Shown here piece after piece: positions 32,112 through 45,857 of a stretch of 64,000 nt of DNA. A model generated the notes under the pieces. The model was not told the origin of the DNA. It saw only the letters and a list, made by a program, of their open reading frames with translations, and ran no database searches. This DNA comes from Adiantum capillus-veneris (lineage: Eukaryota; Streptophyta; Polypodiopsida; Polypodiales; Pteridaceae): NCBI GenBank assembly GCA_014529385.2, contig CM043964.1, positions 109,855,587 through 109,919,586 of the forward strand, read 5' to 3'. The stretch's first letter is position 1. Every line of letters starts with the position of its first letter. Made by a program: the position numbers and the translations under genes.

Positions 32112-35100
32112 ATATTCCTACTAAGTCCTTGACTTATGAAACTATTGAGTCGGTATCCAACCCCACCACAACAGGTGTTCAAAGTTGAAAACCTAACCTA
32201 AGAAATATCAAGAATAGGGAGAGAATCGCCCATTCAAAATGCTTTGTGCTAATGTATGTTTTAGCAGATTCTTTAGCAAAAAATACTTGTAAACTACTTA
32301 TCCAACACGAGATGAATAGAAACACTAAGAGTGAGGTGCTTTCCGCCAACAACTTTACAGACAGTCTTCCACGATTGACGATAAACTATGACGCAACCAT
32401 TGAGTATCCAGCCATATATTTAATATGGAGTGGATATAGCCAACTAGGTTGAAAGTGGGTTGGACTGGAGTAAGCTCATAGATTCTAAACCCCAATACCT
32501 TGTATGGCAGGGTGTAAACTCATAATAAAGCTACAGTAGAGACTGCACTTGTAGTGCCAAAAAAAGGTGCACAATGAATAAAGTCCATGAATTTGCATGC
32601 CACTCAAAATAAATCAGTGTTAAACACTAGGGCCCATAACACCTAATGTGCATACATTTAACACAAAATTATCCAAACCGCAATTCCATGACGAGAATTT
32701 CCACAGTACGTACGTGAAAGCCTTTCAACAAGAGTTGGACCATAATAGAATGTGAAAGCTCAGTCACACCTAAGTACCAACCATGAGACATTCTCAGTAA
32801 CTTAGCATACTTGGCTATATGTAGAAACGACCCTTCATTAAGGTGGTTTCACAACACTTGTCATTGCAACAAGTCTGTACTGAGTACCCGACAATTTCTG
32901 GCCACTGAAATTGTTCCTGATAGAGTGTGCTCCAAATGGTCTAATAAATGGATGCGACCAGCATGTAGGGACTTTATCACAACACATCATTAGGAAATAG
33001 GTGACAATGTCAGTCCTAGAGACTCATATTCTCCACATGTGGAATATGTCTCAAAAAATGATGGCAGCAAAAGTGACATCCATCAAGTACAAGATGTACT
33101 TGTGTGTGGAGGTAATTGCAAACACTTTGCGATGCGAGTGAGAGGGACCCTCATTATCATTGCTCCACACTGGCTAAAGTGAACTCCTTGAGTTCCTAGA
33201 CCATGTTGTATCCCATGTGAATACATGCGCCAAATCGAACCCTACACGTGGATTCATAACAACATAATGCAAAAAAACATATGGGACACGACGGTCCAAA
33301 ATACTTTGTTTCGACATGCATGCCCTTGGCATGTCTCTGAAACATTCAAGCATATTTACACAACTTAAAAAACCCAAGCAAAACATACTAAAAAATGGAA
33401 TAACACCAAATCAATAGATGCGTACCTAGAGAGTTGAACTTAATGTTCACTTACCCATATTCAAATGCAGAGGAGCACATCGCCCACCTGTGAAAAAACC
33501 AAGCAACATTGCACTGGAAACCGTGGTTGTTGCCTTCGCAATCCAAACCCATTGGTTATAATCTACGTTGTCAAACCCCTTGGTAAGACCCTTTATAGAA
33601 TCTGCCCAACTAGCAGGTAACAGTAACCAACATAGTCGACCGTGTATAAAAATGACTGGAATCAGCTTGAAAAGTTGAATTTGTCCACTACCTCTCGGTA
33701 GATTGCGGACTTCTTTCCTTGAAAGTACAACTGGGATAGATCAAACTGTGATCCTCAATGCCTATGGGGTGATTTGGTAAACACTTGCTCGGTCGTACCC
33801 CAAAACTGTGATTCTATAGACACTCATAGTGTTAGAGAGAGAGCAAGAAATCTCACTTGAGCAAGAAATCCACACAAGTGAGATGCCTAGCTCGTATGAA
33901 CAACCATGCTGTCTCAACTGTTTGCTGCCTCTAGATGCCATGGTATAGATCAGCTGATGTGACTTTAAGATTATCAAAAACGCAACTTGGGCATCGCACT
34001 AAAAACATGTAGTGCAAAAATGACAACCTAAACATCCGTAATGACAAGACTCTTGCTTGTCCATTAACATCGATGTATTCGATGTGTACTCCACTGGGCA
34101 GATCTATTCGATCTTAAAACAATCACGCAAGGAATGCCAATAGTTGGGTCTTAACCAATATCTAAAAATGACCTTTAGCAAGTGTGTGTGGCTCATAGCC
34201 CTGACCTTTAGCCATTGTGTGTGGCTCATAGCTCTTATGGCAATTAGTGTTCAATCAACAAACCGATGAAGACTAATGTAGACGGCGTCTTGCCCTATTT
34301 CTAGCTGGGAGTTACAACACCTAGGCTCAGGTTGACTCCCAAACAAACATGTTCAAAAGCTTCCTAGAAAGTTTTCATAATTCTTTGAAAGAAATAAGAA
34401 AGAGAGAGAAGTAGAGCATGCGGGGCTGATGAACTTTCCTTGATTTTTTATGACGTGTATAGTATGTGCCCCTGCTCGTGTGCAGATAATGCCTAGAGTG
34501 CAGCTTATCCTATAAACATGCAACAGTCTTTTTCTATGACTCTCTCATCGAGAGAGGTAACATAAAAACACAAACAAGTCATAGACTGACCCACCTACTG
34601 TGTATGTGGTTGTGACAACACGAGTGTGACTTAATGATAGCACTTTGCCAAAGAGTCCTTGATTTAGGTTCTTTTTAGTGTGGTTGTACGTTGACAGCAA
34701 CCAAAATTATGTGAAACAATCCAGAACTTATCTTGCCCTTGACAAAATGTCTGGTGTTATAGCGAAAGCGTGTTTCAACAGGTGGTAGAATTGAATCCAC
34801 CTAGCTGGCATGCCATGCATACAGAATCTTAAGCCCTTGGCAAAAGTGATGGCCTCAAACGTGAGAGCCAAAACCATAAGTGCCTTGCACAGTTTAGACT
34901 TGGAGGGATTCTGTGAGCTCAGATTCTCTATTTTGTCAGTTTCCCAAACCTGTGGGCCAATGCACGTGATGCCAAGTCATTGGGCAGTACCTTGGCACAA
35001 GGGAGAAGCCTTGCTTCCTGTAAAATTGTCAAAGCAATTTGCTTTGCACAAAAGCAGTAAGGTTCCAACGGAAAAATAAACAATATTGAACATGGTATAA

Positions 35101-36662
35101 CCTGGTCATCTTGTTGTAACCAGTTGTCTTGAGACGTTGAAGGAAAAGCTTGCTCAAATGTAGATCATAACCATCTCTGTTGCGCGAGAGAAAGTTGGCT
35201 GGAAATATCCTGCAAGCATATGGAGAAATTCCCCAAAGGCGTGTGCTCATAGCATACCCCAAACGAGAAAAATCTCAATGCAAGATTCATAAATTGAAGC
35301 CGTGCTTCACATAAATATGTTTGTGCTTAGAGCCAACGGATGCGACTGCACATATCATGACAGAAAGAATCGACCGTGTCGAGCAATTTCAATTGAATTG
35401 GACCAGTACTGTGTGGTAAGCATCCTCTGTCAACGTGTAGAAACAGTCACAAGGAGTCGGCTGGGCCGAGCAACTTGCTGCCTTCAACAAGTCCAGTAAT
35501 AGGCCATGCCTGTCTCCTTGAGATACTAAATAATTGGCCCTTGCCATCAAAGTATGCAACAAAATTTGAGTGCTTATGAGAACATTCACAAACCGTGCTT
35601 GTGCTTGGCGTGCTTAAAGTGCACTCACCTTTGTTTCTTGATAGAAATACACAGCATGGTTTGTAACATTTTGCCAAACAAACTGAAAAAAAAACTATGC
35701 ACACCTGATTAATCACATGCCTCGACCTGCTGTAGGTTGTATCCTTGCTGATTGCAGCCTTGCTTGGTGTTGTATATCTGTAATAAGACTTGCTCACACA
35801 AAATTTTGATAACAACACTCTTAATTTACCTCAATCAACGCATCTAGAATCAATCAGTAACATCATCCTTGTCGTGAGCTCTTTGTTGGGATTGCTCCAT
35901 ACTAGAAGACATGGCCTTGCCATTGGCTTTCCAATTGCGAATGCTAGCGTGACTTATATCCGCCTTGGTCCCGACATCATTCATTGAAATCCAAGAGTCC
36001 CGTTGTCTTTGATCGAGTGGTAAAGACGTGTAGAATTTCACTGTAGACCGACTAGGAAGACGGTGTTCATGGCGGCCCCAGATATGCTAGAAGACTACCG
36101 CGCCAGAAACCAAAGGGAACCAGCGCCGCAAGGCGCGTGTGTTCGGGCCCACCATGGAAAAACCCTGCACCTTGGATGCCTTGCCCAGCCAATGATGGTG
36201 GCCTTTGGCGCATGATGACATGCAACATGCTAGAGCACAGTTGTTGCCGCTCATCCATGGCATGTAGCCGCACATGCATAGCGTGGGCTGCAACCCTTAG
36301 CAAGAGTGGGTGCCCGAAATAGGGCGTGCAACCCTGGATTCCAAAAGAAGGAAAAATAAAAAGTAACTTTGAAGTGTTGCCTGGCCATGGCGTTGCATAG
36401 AGCCGTCAACGGGGAGAGAGAACAAAAACATGCAGCACGTGTGCTGCTCGAACGCACCCTCTTACGTGACGGGATTCGTGTGGTTGGGCCTCGCACTCTC
36501 GTCGAGCTCCATAGCTCCGGGTTCTTAGCAGGTCGTCCCCTCTTCTCCCTTTGCCTCAAGAGGCCGTGCACACCCGGTTATTCCCCGTGGCTTTTTCCCC
36601 GCCTGTCAAGAGAGGAGATCCACAACATGCAACATGCAAGAGGTGTAGAAAAGAAGCACCAG
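32112..36662 (-). mobile_element. M1: minus-strand LARD unit, truncated at its 3' end
   Basis: Colinear in the same orientation with M2 (42130-45616 plus 50805-51880). It lacks the last about 350 bp before the PPT and the 3' LTR, because it stops at 32112 (ACTAAGTCCTTGAC). The 5' end is a GC-rich leader (36050-36662); similarity to M2 ends after GAAAAGAAGCACCA, and no LTR is present. M1 keeps the undisturbed form of the site where copia entered M2 (35611-35625). Confidence 0.75.
35850..36041 (-). CDS. M1 short gag-like ORF
   Basis: 63 codons on the minus strand, hydrophilic (KFYTSLPLDQRQRDSWISM, then NWKANGKAMSSSMEQSQQRA). The corresponding stretch of M2 (about 51000-51230) has an in-frame stop. 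The position just after the leader suggests the beginning of a gag remnant. There is no recognisable domain. Confidence 0.35.
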   Translation of the reverse strand: MKFYTSLPLDQRQRDSWISMNDVGTKADISHASIRNWKANGKAMSSSMEQSQQRAHDKDDVTD

Positions 36663-37328
36663 GGTGCAGTCGATCTTGGTGAACCTGCGGGGAGTTGGGC
36701 TTGATATGGTCACAGAGGACCACTGAGAAATTCCCGCCACAAGCGCCTAGGCCGGCAAGCACCCCACGGTTGACTTACACTCCTCCTTCTCTCTTGCGGC
36801 ATCGTTTTGGAGACAGACGCCATTGATGCATGCTTTTGTTCACATGCGACGCACCCAAGGCCTTTGGCCTTACGGAATTTTTACTGCAAGTGCCCATGGT
36901 TTTTTCCTCCACACATCCCCTTTGCTCCAATTACTCGGTGGTGTTGTAGCGGGTCCCGAGGAAGATGGTGCAGTAACAACTTTCACATTTTTTTAGATTG
37001 GAAAAAGTGGCTATTGGAAAATATACGGGATCATACACAAGGCCATCATCATAATTTGTCTTTGTCACCATAAGTGAGGCGAGTGGAAGATTTGCAAGAT
37101 TCCACCACACCAACATGTTGCTGGATTTTTGACGGTACTTTTTCAAACTATACATCAATCTTGTTTTCAAGAAGGATTGACAAAGAATATTTGAATTACC
37201 AACCAAAGGCGGAATTAGCACGGCTAATCACCGGTCTCTGCTACAAGTTTTTGAGTTCGGTATGGCTACATGCCTTTCTGCACTCCAAGGTATTGTTTTC
37301 TCTTTTGTTCGCACAACACGTTTTTGCC

Positions 37329-37904
37329 ATGAATACGGAACTTGATGAACAACACATGTTTGACTTTGAATACTTGGAGCCTGCTCCACTTGTGGATGCC
37401 GCGTGGTCGGATACTCTCACTGAGGGTACCCACGTGGCACTAGGGATGGATGATGCAAACCCAGGCGATCTATCTCTCTCTTTGCAAAAAATCTACACCT
37501 CCTCCTCAAAGATTGTTTGATATTTTGGAGGATGATAGTAATTTTCCAGATGCCAGGGAGTTTGTCACTCGACATGAATTGCAAACTTTTGATGCCCTCT
37601 TTCGAAAGCTAGCCGTACGGGTCCAAATATTGGCTACACAAGTGGAAAATCTCTCACAATTAATTTACATATGTTACCAGAATCAGCTTCTCACTTGCCG
37701 CCAACCCAAGGGGTTGTCTGCCCAACAATTATGACCAAAGAGGTCCAGCAGGTACAAGAGAAATCGGTTTTTGATACAAATCTGGTCATGAACAACGTGG
37801 TCAGGAAGCGACTATCACAATCCAACTTTCAACGGGAAAAGCGTCAAAAATTATGCTTTTATTGCTTAGGAACGCATAAAAAAAAGCAGTGTCCACATGT
37901 ATGA
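37329..37904 (+). pseudogene. P2 gag-like protein with complete short zinc knuckle
   Basis: Homolog of the P1 ORF. The start ATG is at 37329 (MNTELDEQHMFDFEYLE). Two frameshifts break it: an A-run expansion near 37490 and a base change in the TTTACATATG region near 37668. The C-terminal piece 37671-37904 ends RQKLCFYCLGTHKKKQCPHV, giving CX2CX3HX4C, one residue shorter between Cys and His than the usual retroviral knuckle. The stop follows four codons after the last Cys, so no pol is fused. Confidence 0.65.
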
Positions 37905-38771
37905 CAACTTAAGCATGATGCATGAGTTTGTGATTCGACATAAACTCCAGGTTTGGTGCACGACACAGTAGTTATATGTCTTTTGAACGTGTTATGCTTA
38001 GCCATTTTCTCATACTTGAATATGGATTTTCAGCGTATTGTACGTTTTTTGAATTGGCTAGTGTTATGTCCCAATTTCTTTTATGGTATAGTTATTTTTG
38101 GTAAGACCAGTCACATCATCTCGGCTTATACAATCAGTCGAACACATTATGCAGTGCGTACAAGATCACTCCATTAGGGTGTATATGATACACGTGTCCC
38201 ACAATTTTACGTTTTGCATTTATTTTGGACAATATTGTTTGTTGTGCAACGCCAAATGTTGGCCACTTTCACGTGATGCAAGCCTTCTAATTCATGCTAC
38301 GATTGACTTGGCATCAAGAGTAGTGGCAACCACGTTTGGTGCACCTACATTAATTGGGGTATCCTCTCACCGAATCCCTACCAGTCTAGTCGGTGCAAGG
38401 CACTTATGGTCTTGACTTTCACGGTTGTCATGGTAGCCAAGGGCTTCCACTTTTGTAGGCCAGGCATGCTACCTAGAGCGTACTTTTGCTCTCACAAAGT
38501 CACTCAGTCAAGGACACTATTAGTTATGAATGGTTTTCCATCATTCTCCTTTTGGTTGTTGTACGTCATTTTCATACAATCACCGCCCCCACACGATTGG
38601 TGGGTCGGCATGTGTTTTATATTTTTCTGTTCCCTCTCTCGATGAGCAAGTCATACTAGCAAACTGTGGAATGCTTATAGGATAAGCTGCAAGTAAGGCA
38701 TAAGATGCGTACAAGCACACAGATTGGGTACACACTCTAGTAACTTAAGGAAAGTTCCTCAACCCAGCATA

Positions 38772-38777
<6 letters not shown>

Positions 38778-38837
<60 letters not shown>
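38778..38837. repeat. (CT)30 microsatellite in P2
   Basis: About 60 bp of CT, at the place where P1 has only a short CT-rich stretch (29970-29995). It has expanded since the copies separated. Confidence 0.9.
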
Positions 38838-38842
<5 letters not shown>

Positions 38843-41445
38843 CTCTTGAAGAATAAAGAAAACTTTTTAAGAATCTTTTGATACATGTTTTTCTCGTGAG
38901 TCAGCCTGCTAACTCTCCGCTAGAAGTGGCAAGAGTCTTCATCGGTTTGTCGATTGACCACTAATTGCCATAAGGGCTATGAGCCACACACGTTGGCTAA
39001 GAGTCATTGTTAGAACTCAGGGAAGACCCACCCGTTGGAAATCCTTGGATGATTGTTGAACAACTCCACCCATTGGACTTGCCATCGGTGTTAATGGTCA
39101 AGCAAGAGTCTTGCCATTACATATGGGTATTTTGTAAGCACTACATGTTTTGGTGCAATGATTGAGCTGAGTTTTTTAAACTTACACTCGCATAAGCTGA
39201 TCTATAGCACGACGTATAGATGCAGCAAACATTTCAAATAGCATGGTTGTCCCTAAGAGCTAGGGGTTCCCCTCTGCATGGACCTCCCGTTTTCTCTATA
39301 GCACTACGAGTGTCTATGGCAACACAGTTTTGGGATAAGACCTAGCATTGAGGATCACAGTTTGATCTATTCCCGTTATACTTTCAACGAAAGACGTCCG
39401 CAATCTACCACGCAGTAGTGGACACATTCAACTTTTCAAGTTGATTCCAATCATTATGTATACGGTTGACTATGTTGGTTATCGTTACCTGCTAATTGAG
39501 CAGTTCCTACAAAGAGTCTTACCAAGGGGTTTGCCTACGTAGATTCTAACCAAAGGGTTTGGATTGCGAAGGCAACACCAAAGGTTTTTAGTGCAACGTT
39601 GCTTTTTTTGTTCATAGGTGGGCGAGGTGCTCCTGTCTATTTGAATACGGGTAAGTGAACATTCAGTTCAATCTCCAGGTACGCATCTATTGATTTGGTT
39701 TTATTCCATTTTTTAGTATGCTTTGCTTGCTCAGGTCATATAAATATGCTTGAATATTTTTGAGCCATGCCGGGGACATGTCGGAACAAAGTATTTTGGG
39801 CCGTAGTGTCCAATATACAATATGCTATTATGAACCCACTTGTCGGGTTCGATTTGGCACATGTTGTCACATGGGATACAACATGGTCTAGGAACTCAAG
39901 GAGTTCGGTTTAGCCAATGTGGAGCAGTGATAATGAGGGTCCCTCTCACTCTTGTCCCAGAGTGTTTTGCAGTTACCTCCACACACAAGTACATCTTGTA
40001 CTTGATGGATCTCACTTTTTTGGCCATCCTTATTTGAGACATATTCCACATGTGGAGAATACGAGTCTCTGGGACTGGCACTGGCGCCTAATTCCTAATG
40101 ATGTGTCGCGACGATGTCCCTACGTACTGATCACATCCGTTTATGAGACCATTTGGAGCACACCGTATCAGGAATAATTTCAGTGGCCAGAAATTGTCGG
40201 GTACTAAGTACAGACTTGTTCCAATTACAAGTATTGTGAAACAACCTTAAGAGGAGGGTTGTTTCTACATATAGCCAAGTATGCTACGAGAATGTCTCAT
40301 GGTTGGTACCTAGGTGCGACTGGGTTGTCACTTTCTGTTATGGTCCAACTTTTGTTGCCAGGCTTTCTCGTATGTACCGTAGAAAGTCTCGTCATGGAAT
40401 TGCGGTTTGGATAAGTTTGTGTTAAATGCATGCACACTAGGTGTTATGGGCCCTAGTGTTTAACACTGATTTATTTGGAGCGGCATGCAAATTCATAGAC
40501 TTTATTCTTTTTGCACCTTTTTGCACTGCAAGTGCAATCTCTACTGCAGATTTATTATGAGTTTACACCCTGCCATACAAGGTACTGGCTTAGGATGGGT
40601 GTTTGTGGTTGGATGGTCTAAACTCTATGAGCTTCCAACCTAGTTGGTTGTCTCCATTCCATATCGAATATATGGCTGGATACTCAATGGTTGAGTCATA
40701 GTTTATCGTTAGTCATGAAAGACTGTCTATAAGTGGTTGGGGGAAAGTACCTCACTCTTATTGCTGCTATTCATTTTGTGTTAGATGGGCAGCTTACAAG
40801 TATTTTTCTAGTGGTAAAGGATCTGCTAAGAGCATAGGTTAGCACAAAGCATTCTGAATGGGCGATTCTCTCCCTATTCTAGAATTTGCTTAGGTTTTCA
40901 ACTTTGAACATCTGTTGTGGTGGGGTTGGATACCGATTCAATAGTTTCATATGTAAAGGACTTAGTAGGTGTGCTGACAAAGCATGTTGGCATGTAACCT
41001 TCATTAAGGGTGAGTAGGTAGTTATGTGTGTTCCAAAATGTTCAGAAGTCTAACATGAGGACACTCCCTATTCTGTCCCTCAATAGCTATGAGTTTTTCT
41101 AGATACTCACACGAGTTGGAAATCTGGCTCACAACTTCATGGAAAGTTGCACCAAGCGTTTCTTGTACTTCAAAATGTATGAAAATTAGTTATGTCTTTA
41201 GACAACTCTTACTTGTGGTTACTCCTTTAAAGTACTCAAATGAGTTATAAATTGTGTTACCATTTAGATACAAGTGGTTGCAAAAGGACAACTATGTTGA
41301 AAATCAAGATGTTGCTCTTGGTTTCATTGAACCTCCTCATTGCACCAAGTATCATATGGAAAATTGGCTCACGTATGGGATGCCAATAAGGAAAACATCA
41401 GTGTTCTTACGAAGATACTACCACTTGTGTTTTCGAGGATGAAAA

Positions 41446-41599
41446 CGCTTCTCCAAGGGGGGAGTAATGTCAGGCCAAGGGCCACCTTGAAGGTCAAGGA
41501 CCTGGCCAAGGGCCAACTGCCCAGTGGAGAAGGGATCCTAGGGCCAGGAGGCTATAAAAGGGAGGTTGGGCGGAGATTCGGACATGGCACTTCCCAGCA
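41446..41599 (+). repeat. P2 PPT and 3' LTR
   Basis: CTTCTCCAAGGGGGGAGTAA, then TGTCAGGCCAAGGGCC at 41467. It contains GCTATAAAAGGG (a good TATA box, 41550-41561) and ends CCCAGCA at about 41599. About 133 bp, the same length class as the P0 LTR but diverged. Confidence 0.75.
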
Positions 41600-41603
41600 C
41601 CAG

Positions 41604-41763
41604 TGTAAGATCTTGGGTGACTAGACCTAGGATCCTCTGTCCAACCTCCAAATATATAGGCAGGCTCCTAGGCTCTTACCCTAGATGGATCCCCTTGTCC
41701 CCACTGTCTAGCCTTGCCCCTGGCCCAATCTGTGACTCGCTAGCCTTGCCCTTGTCCTGACAT
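41604..41763 (-). repeat. M2 3' LTR (160 bp)
   Basis: On the minus strand it begins TGTCAGGACAAGGGC and ends CCCAAGATCTTACA at 41604. A PPT (41764-41784, minus) precedes it. The end sequence recurs at 51926-51953 as the remnant of the M2 5' LTR. Confidence 0.8.
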
Positions 41764-44700
41764 TACCCCCCCCTTGGAAAAGTGTTTTCGTCCTCGAAAA
41801 CACAAGTGGTAGTATCTTCATAAGAACACTGATGTTTTCATTATTGGCATCCCATATGCGAGCCAATTGTTCATATGATACTTGATGCAGTGAGGAGGTT
41901 CAATGAAACAAAGAGCAACATCTTGATTTTCAACATTGTTGTCCTTTTGCAACCACGCATATCTAAATAGTAACTCATGATAACTCATGTGAGTATCTTG
42001 AAAAGCTCATAGCTACTAAGGGATAGAATAGGGAGTGTTCTCGTGTCAGACTTTCGAACATTTTGGAACACACAGAACTACATGTTCACCCCTAATGAAG
42101 GTTACATGCCAACATACTTTGTCAGCACACCTACTAAGTCCTTGACTTATGAAGCTATTGAGTCGGTATCCAATCCCACCACAATAGGTGTTCAAAGTTG
42201 AAAACCTCACCTAAGAAAATTCAAGAATCGGGAGAGAATCGCTTATTCAGAATGCATTGTGTTAACATATGTCTTAGCAGATCCTTTAGCAAAAAATACT
42301 TGTAAACTACCCATCCAACACGGGATGAATAGCACAGTAAGAGTGAGGTGCTTTCCCCCAAAACCACTTACAGACAATCTTTCATGACTGACGATAAACT
42401 ATGACGCAACCATTGAGTATCCAGCTATATATTAATATGGAGTGGATATAGCCAACTAGGTTGAAAGTGGGTTGGATTGGAGTAAGCTCATATATTTTAA
42501 ACCTTCCAACCACATACACCCATCCTAAGCCAGTACCTTGTATGGCAGGGTGTAAACTCATAATAAATCTGCAGTAGAGACTGCACTTGTAGTGCCAAAA
42601 AAAGGTGCAGAATGAATGAAGTCCATGAATTTGCATGCCACTCAAATAAATCAGTGTTAAACACTAGGGCCATAACACCTCGTGTGCATGCATTTAACAC
42701 AAAATTATCCAAACCGCAATTCCATGACAAGACTTTCCACAGTACGTACGTGAAAGCCTTTCAACAAGAGTTGGACCATAACAGGATGTGAAAGCTCAGT
42801 CACACCTACGTACCAACCATGAGACATTCTCAGTAACTTAGCATACTTGGCTATATGTAGAAACGACCCTTCATTAAGGTGGTTTCACAACACTTGTCAT
42901 CGCAACAAGTTTGTACTGAGTACCCGACAATTTCTGGCCACTAAAATTGTTCATGATACGGTGTGCTCCAAATGGTTTAATAAACGGATGCGACCAGCAA
43001 GTAGGGACTTCGTTGCAACACATCATTAGGAAATAGGCACTAGTGTCGGTCCCAGAGACTCATATTCTCCACATGTGGAATATGTCTCAGAAAATGATGT
43101 CAGCAAAAGTGACATTCATCAAGTACAAGATGTACTTGTGTGTGGAGGTAACTGCAAACACTCTGCGATGCGAGTGAGAGGGACCCTCATTATCATTGCT
43201 CCACACTGGCTAAAGTGAACTCCTTGAGTTCCTAGACCATGTTGTAGCCCATGTGACAACATGCACCAAATCAAACCCTACACGTGGATTCATAACAGCA
43301 TAATGCAAAAAAATATATGGGACATGACGGCCCAAAATGCTTTGTTTTGACATGCCCTTGGCATGTCTGTGAAACATTCAAGCGTATTTATACGACTTAA
43401 AAAACCCAAGCAAAACATACTAAAAAATGCTATAACATCAAATCAATAGATGTGTACTTGGAGAGTCGAACTTAATGTTCACTTACCCGTATTCAAATGC
43501 AAAGGAGCACGTCGCCCACCTGTGAAAAAACCAAGCAACATTGCTCTGGAAACCGTGGTTGTTGCCTTCGCAATCCAAACCCGTTGGTTATAATCTACAT
43601 TGTCAAACCCCTTGGTAAGACCCTTTATAGAATCTACCCAACTAGCAGGTAACGGTAACCAACATAGTCGACCGTGTATAAAAATGATTGGAATCAACTT
43701 GAGAAGTTGAATTTGTCCACTATCCCGTGGTAGATTGCGGACTTCTTTCCTTGAAAGTACAACTGGGATAGATCAAACTGTGATCCTCAATGCCTATGGG
43801 GTGATTTAGTAAACACTTGCTCGGTCGTACCCCAAAACTGTGATTCCATAGACACTCATAATGTTAGAGAGAGAGCAAGAAATCTCACTTGAGCAAGAAA
43901 TCCACACAAGTGAGATTCCTAGCTCGTAAGAACAACCATGGTGTCTCAACTCTTTGGTGCCTCTAGATGCCGTGGTATAGATCAACTGATGTGAGTTTAA
44001 GATGATCAAAAACACAACTTGGGCGTCGCACTAAAAACATGTAGTGCAACAATGACACCCTAAACATCCTTAGTGACAAGAGTCTTGCTTGTCCATTAAC
44101 GTCGATGTGTTTGATGTGTACTCCATTGGGTAGATCTATTCAATCTTAAGAACAATCACCCAAGGAATGCCAACAGTTGGGTCTTAACCGAGATCTGAAA
44201 ATGACCTTTAGCTAGCGTGTGTGGCTCATAGCCCTTATGGAAATTAGTGTTAAATCAACAAACCGATGAGGAATAATGTAGACGGCATTTTGCCCTATTT
44301 GTAGCTGAGATTTTACAGCACCTTGGGTCAGGCTGACTCCCAAACAAACATGTTCAAAAGCTTCTTAGAAAGTTTTCATAATTCTTTGAAAGAGAGAGAA
44401 AGAGAGCATTCAGGGCTGAGGAAATTTCCTTAAGCATTTATTACGTGTATAGTATGTGCCCTTGCTCGTGTGCATATGATGCCTAGTGTGTAGCTTATCT
44501 TATAAACATGCAACGGTCTTCTGCTATGACTCTCTCATTGAAAGAGGTAACAAAAAAACACAAACAAGTCATAGACTGACCCACCTCTACTGTGTATGTG
44601 GTTGTGACGAGACCAGTGTGACTTAATGATAGCACTTTGCCAAATCAGAAAGTCCTTGATTTAGGTTCTTTTTAGTGTGGTTGTGCTTTGACAGCAACCA

Positions 44701-45616
44701 AAATTATGTGAAATAATCTAAAACTTATCTTGCCCTTGACAAAGTGTTTGGTGTTATAGCGGAAGCGTGTTTCAAGAGGCAATAGAATTGAATCCACCTA
44801 ATTGGCATGTTATGCATACAAAATCTTAAGCCCTTGGCAAAAGTGATGGCCTCAAACATGAGAGCCAAAACAAAAATCCTCCTTGCACAGTTTAGACTGG
44901 AGGGATTCTGTGAGCTGAGATTCTCTATTTTGTCAGTTTCCCGAATGTGTGGGCCAATGCCCATGATGCCAAGTCATTGGGCAGTACCTTGGCACAAGGG
45001 AGAAGCCTTGCTTCCTATAAAATTGTCAAAGCACTTTGCTTTGCACAAAAGCAGTAGGTTCCAATGGAAAATTAAACAAAATTGAACATGGTCTAACCTG
45101 GTCATCTTGTTGTAGCCAGTTGTCTTGAGATGTCAAAGGAAAATCTTGCTCAAATGTAGATCATAACCATCTCTGTTGCGCGAGAGAAAGTTGGCTTGAA
45201 ATATCCTGCAGGCATATGGAGAAATTCCCCAAAGGCATGTGCTCATAGCATACCCCAAACAAGAAAAATCTCAATGCAAGATTCATAAATTGAAGCTGTG
45301 CTTCACATGAATATGTTTGTGCTGAGAGCCAACGGATGCGGCGGCAGATATCATGACAAAAAAAATTGATCGTGTCGAGCAATTTCAATTGAAATGAATC
45401 AGTACTGTGTGGTAAGCATCCTTTGTCAGCGTGTAGAAACAGTGACAAGGAGTCGGCTAGGCCGAGCAACTTGCTGCCTTCAACAAATCCAGTAATAGGC
45501 CATGCCTGTCTCCTTGAGATACTAAAGAATTGGCCCTTGCCATCAAAGTATGCAACAAAATTTGAGTGCTTATGAGAACTCTCACAAGCCATGCTTGTGC
45601 TCGGAGTGCTTAAATT

Positions 45617-45843
45617 TGTTACCATATACATGTGGTAGTGATGTGTGTGAACACACTAGGACCGCCGGGGCATTTTTTCCCTCTTTAGGAGGTTTTTTCC
45701 CCCGTGCATTGTATATACGCCCATCACTCTAGGGTTATCTATCTTTCCATTGCACACTAAGTAACACACTCTCTATTGTGTGCCTTGAGTTTCCTTCGTC
45801 TTCTCCAAGCTGTGTGCGTTTCTCTGCAACCCTAATTCCAACA
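45617..45843 (+). repeat. copia 5' LTR
   Basis: Starts TGTTACCATATACATG, ends CCTAATTCCAACA. The TGTATATA at about 45710 may be the TATA element. The identical-length 3' LTR is at 50578. Confidence 0.95.
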
Positions 45844-45845
45844 AT

Positions 45846-45857
45846 TGGTATCAGAGC
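45846..45857 (+). other. copia primer-binding site
   Basis: TGGTATCAGAGC, two bases after the LTR, is complementary to the 3' end of initiator Met tRNA. Confidence 0.95.

Larger units (their letters stand above)
36663..41599 (+). mobile_element. P2: plus-strand LARD unit with 3' LTR
   Basis: The left boundary is unclear (between 36663 and about 37200); similarity to P1 begins at 37207. Order: leader, gag-like ORF (37329-37904), non-coding sequence with (CT)n at 38778-38837, about 2.5 kb shared with P0 (25170-27723), the terminal segment, PPT and LTR. It abuts M2 tail to tail at 41600. P2 is the best copy for reading the order of the family from gag to 3' LTR. Confidence 0.75.
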
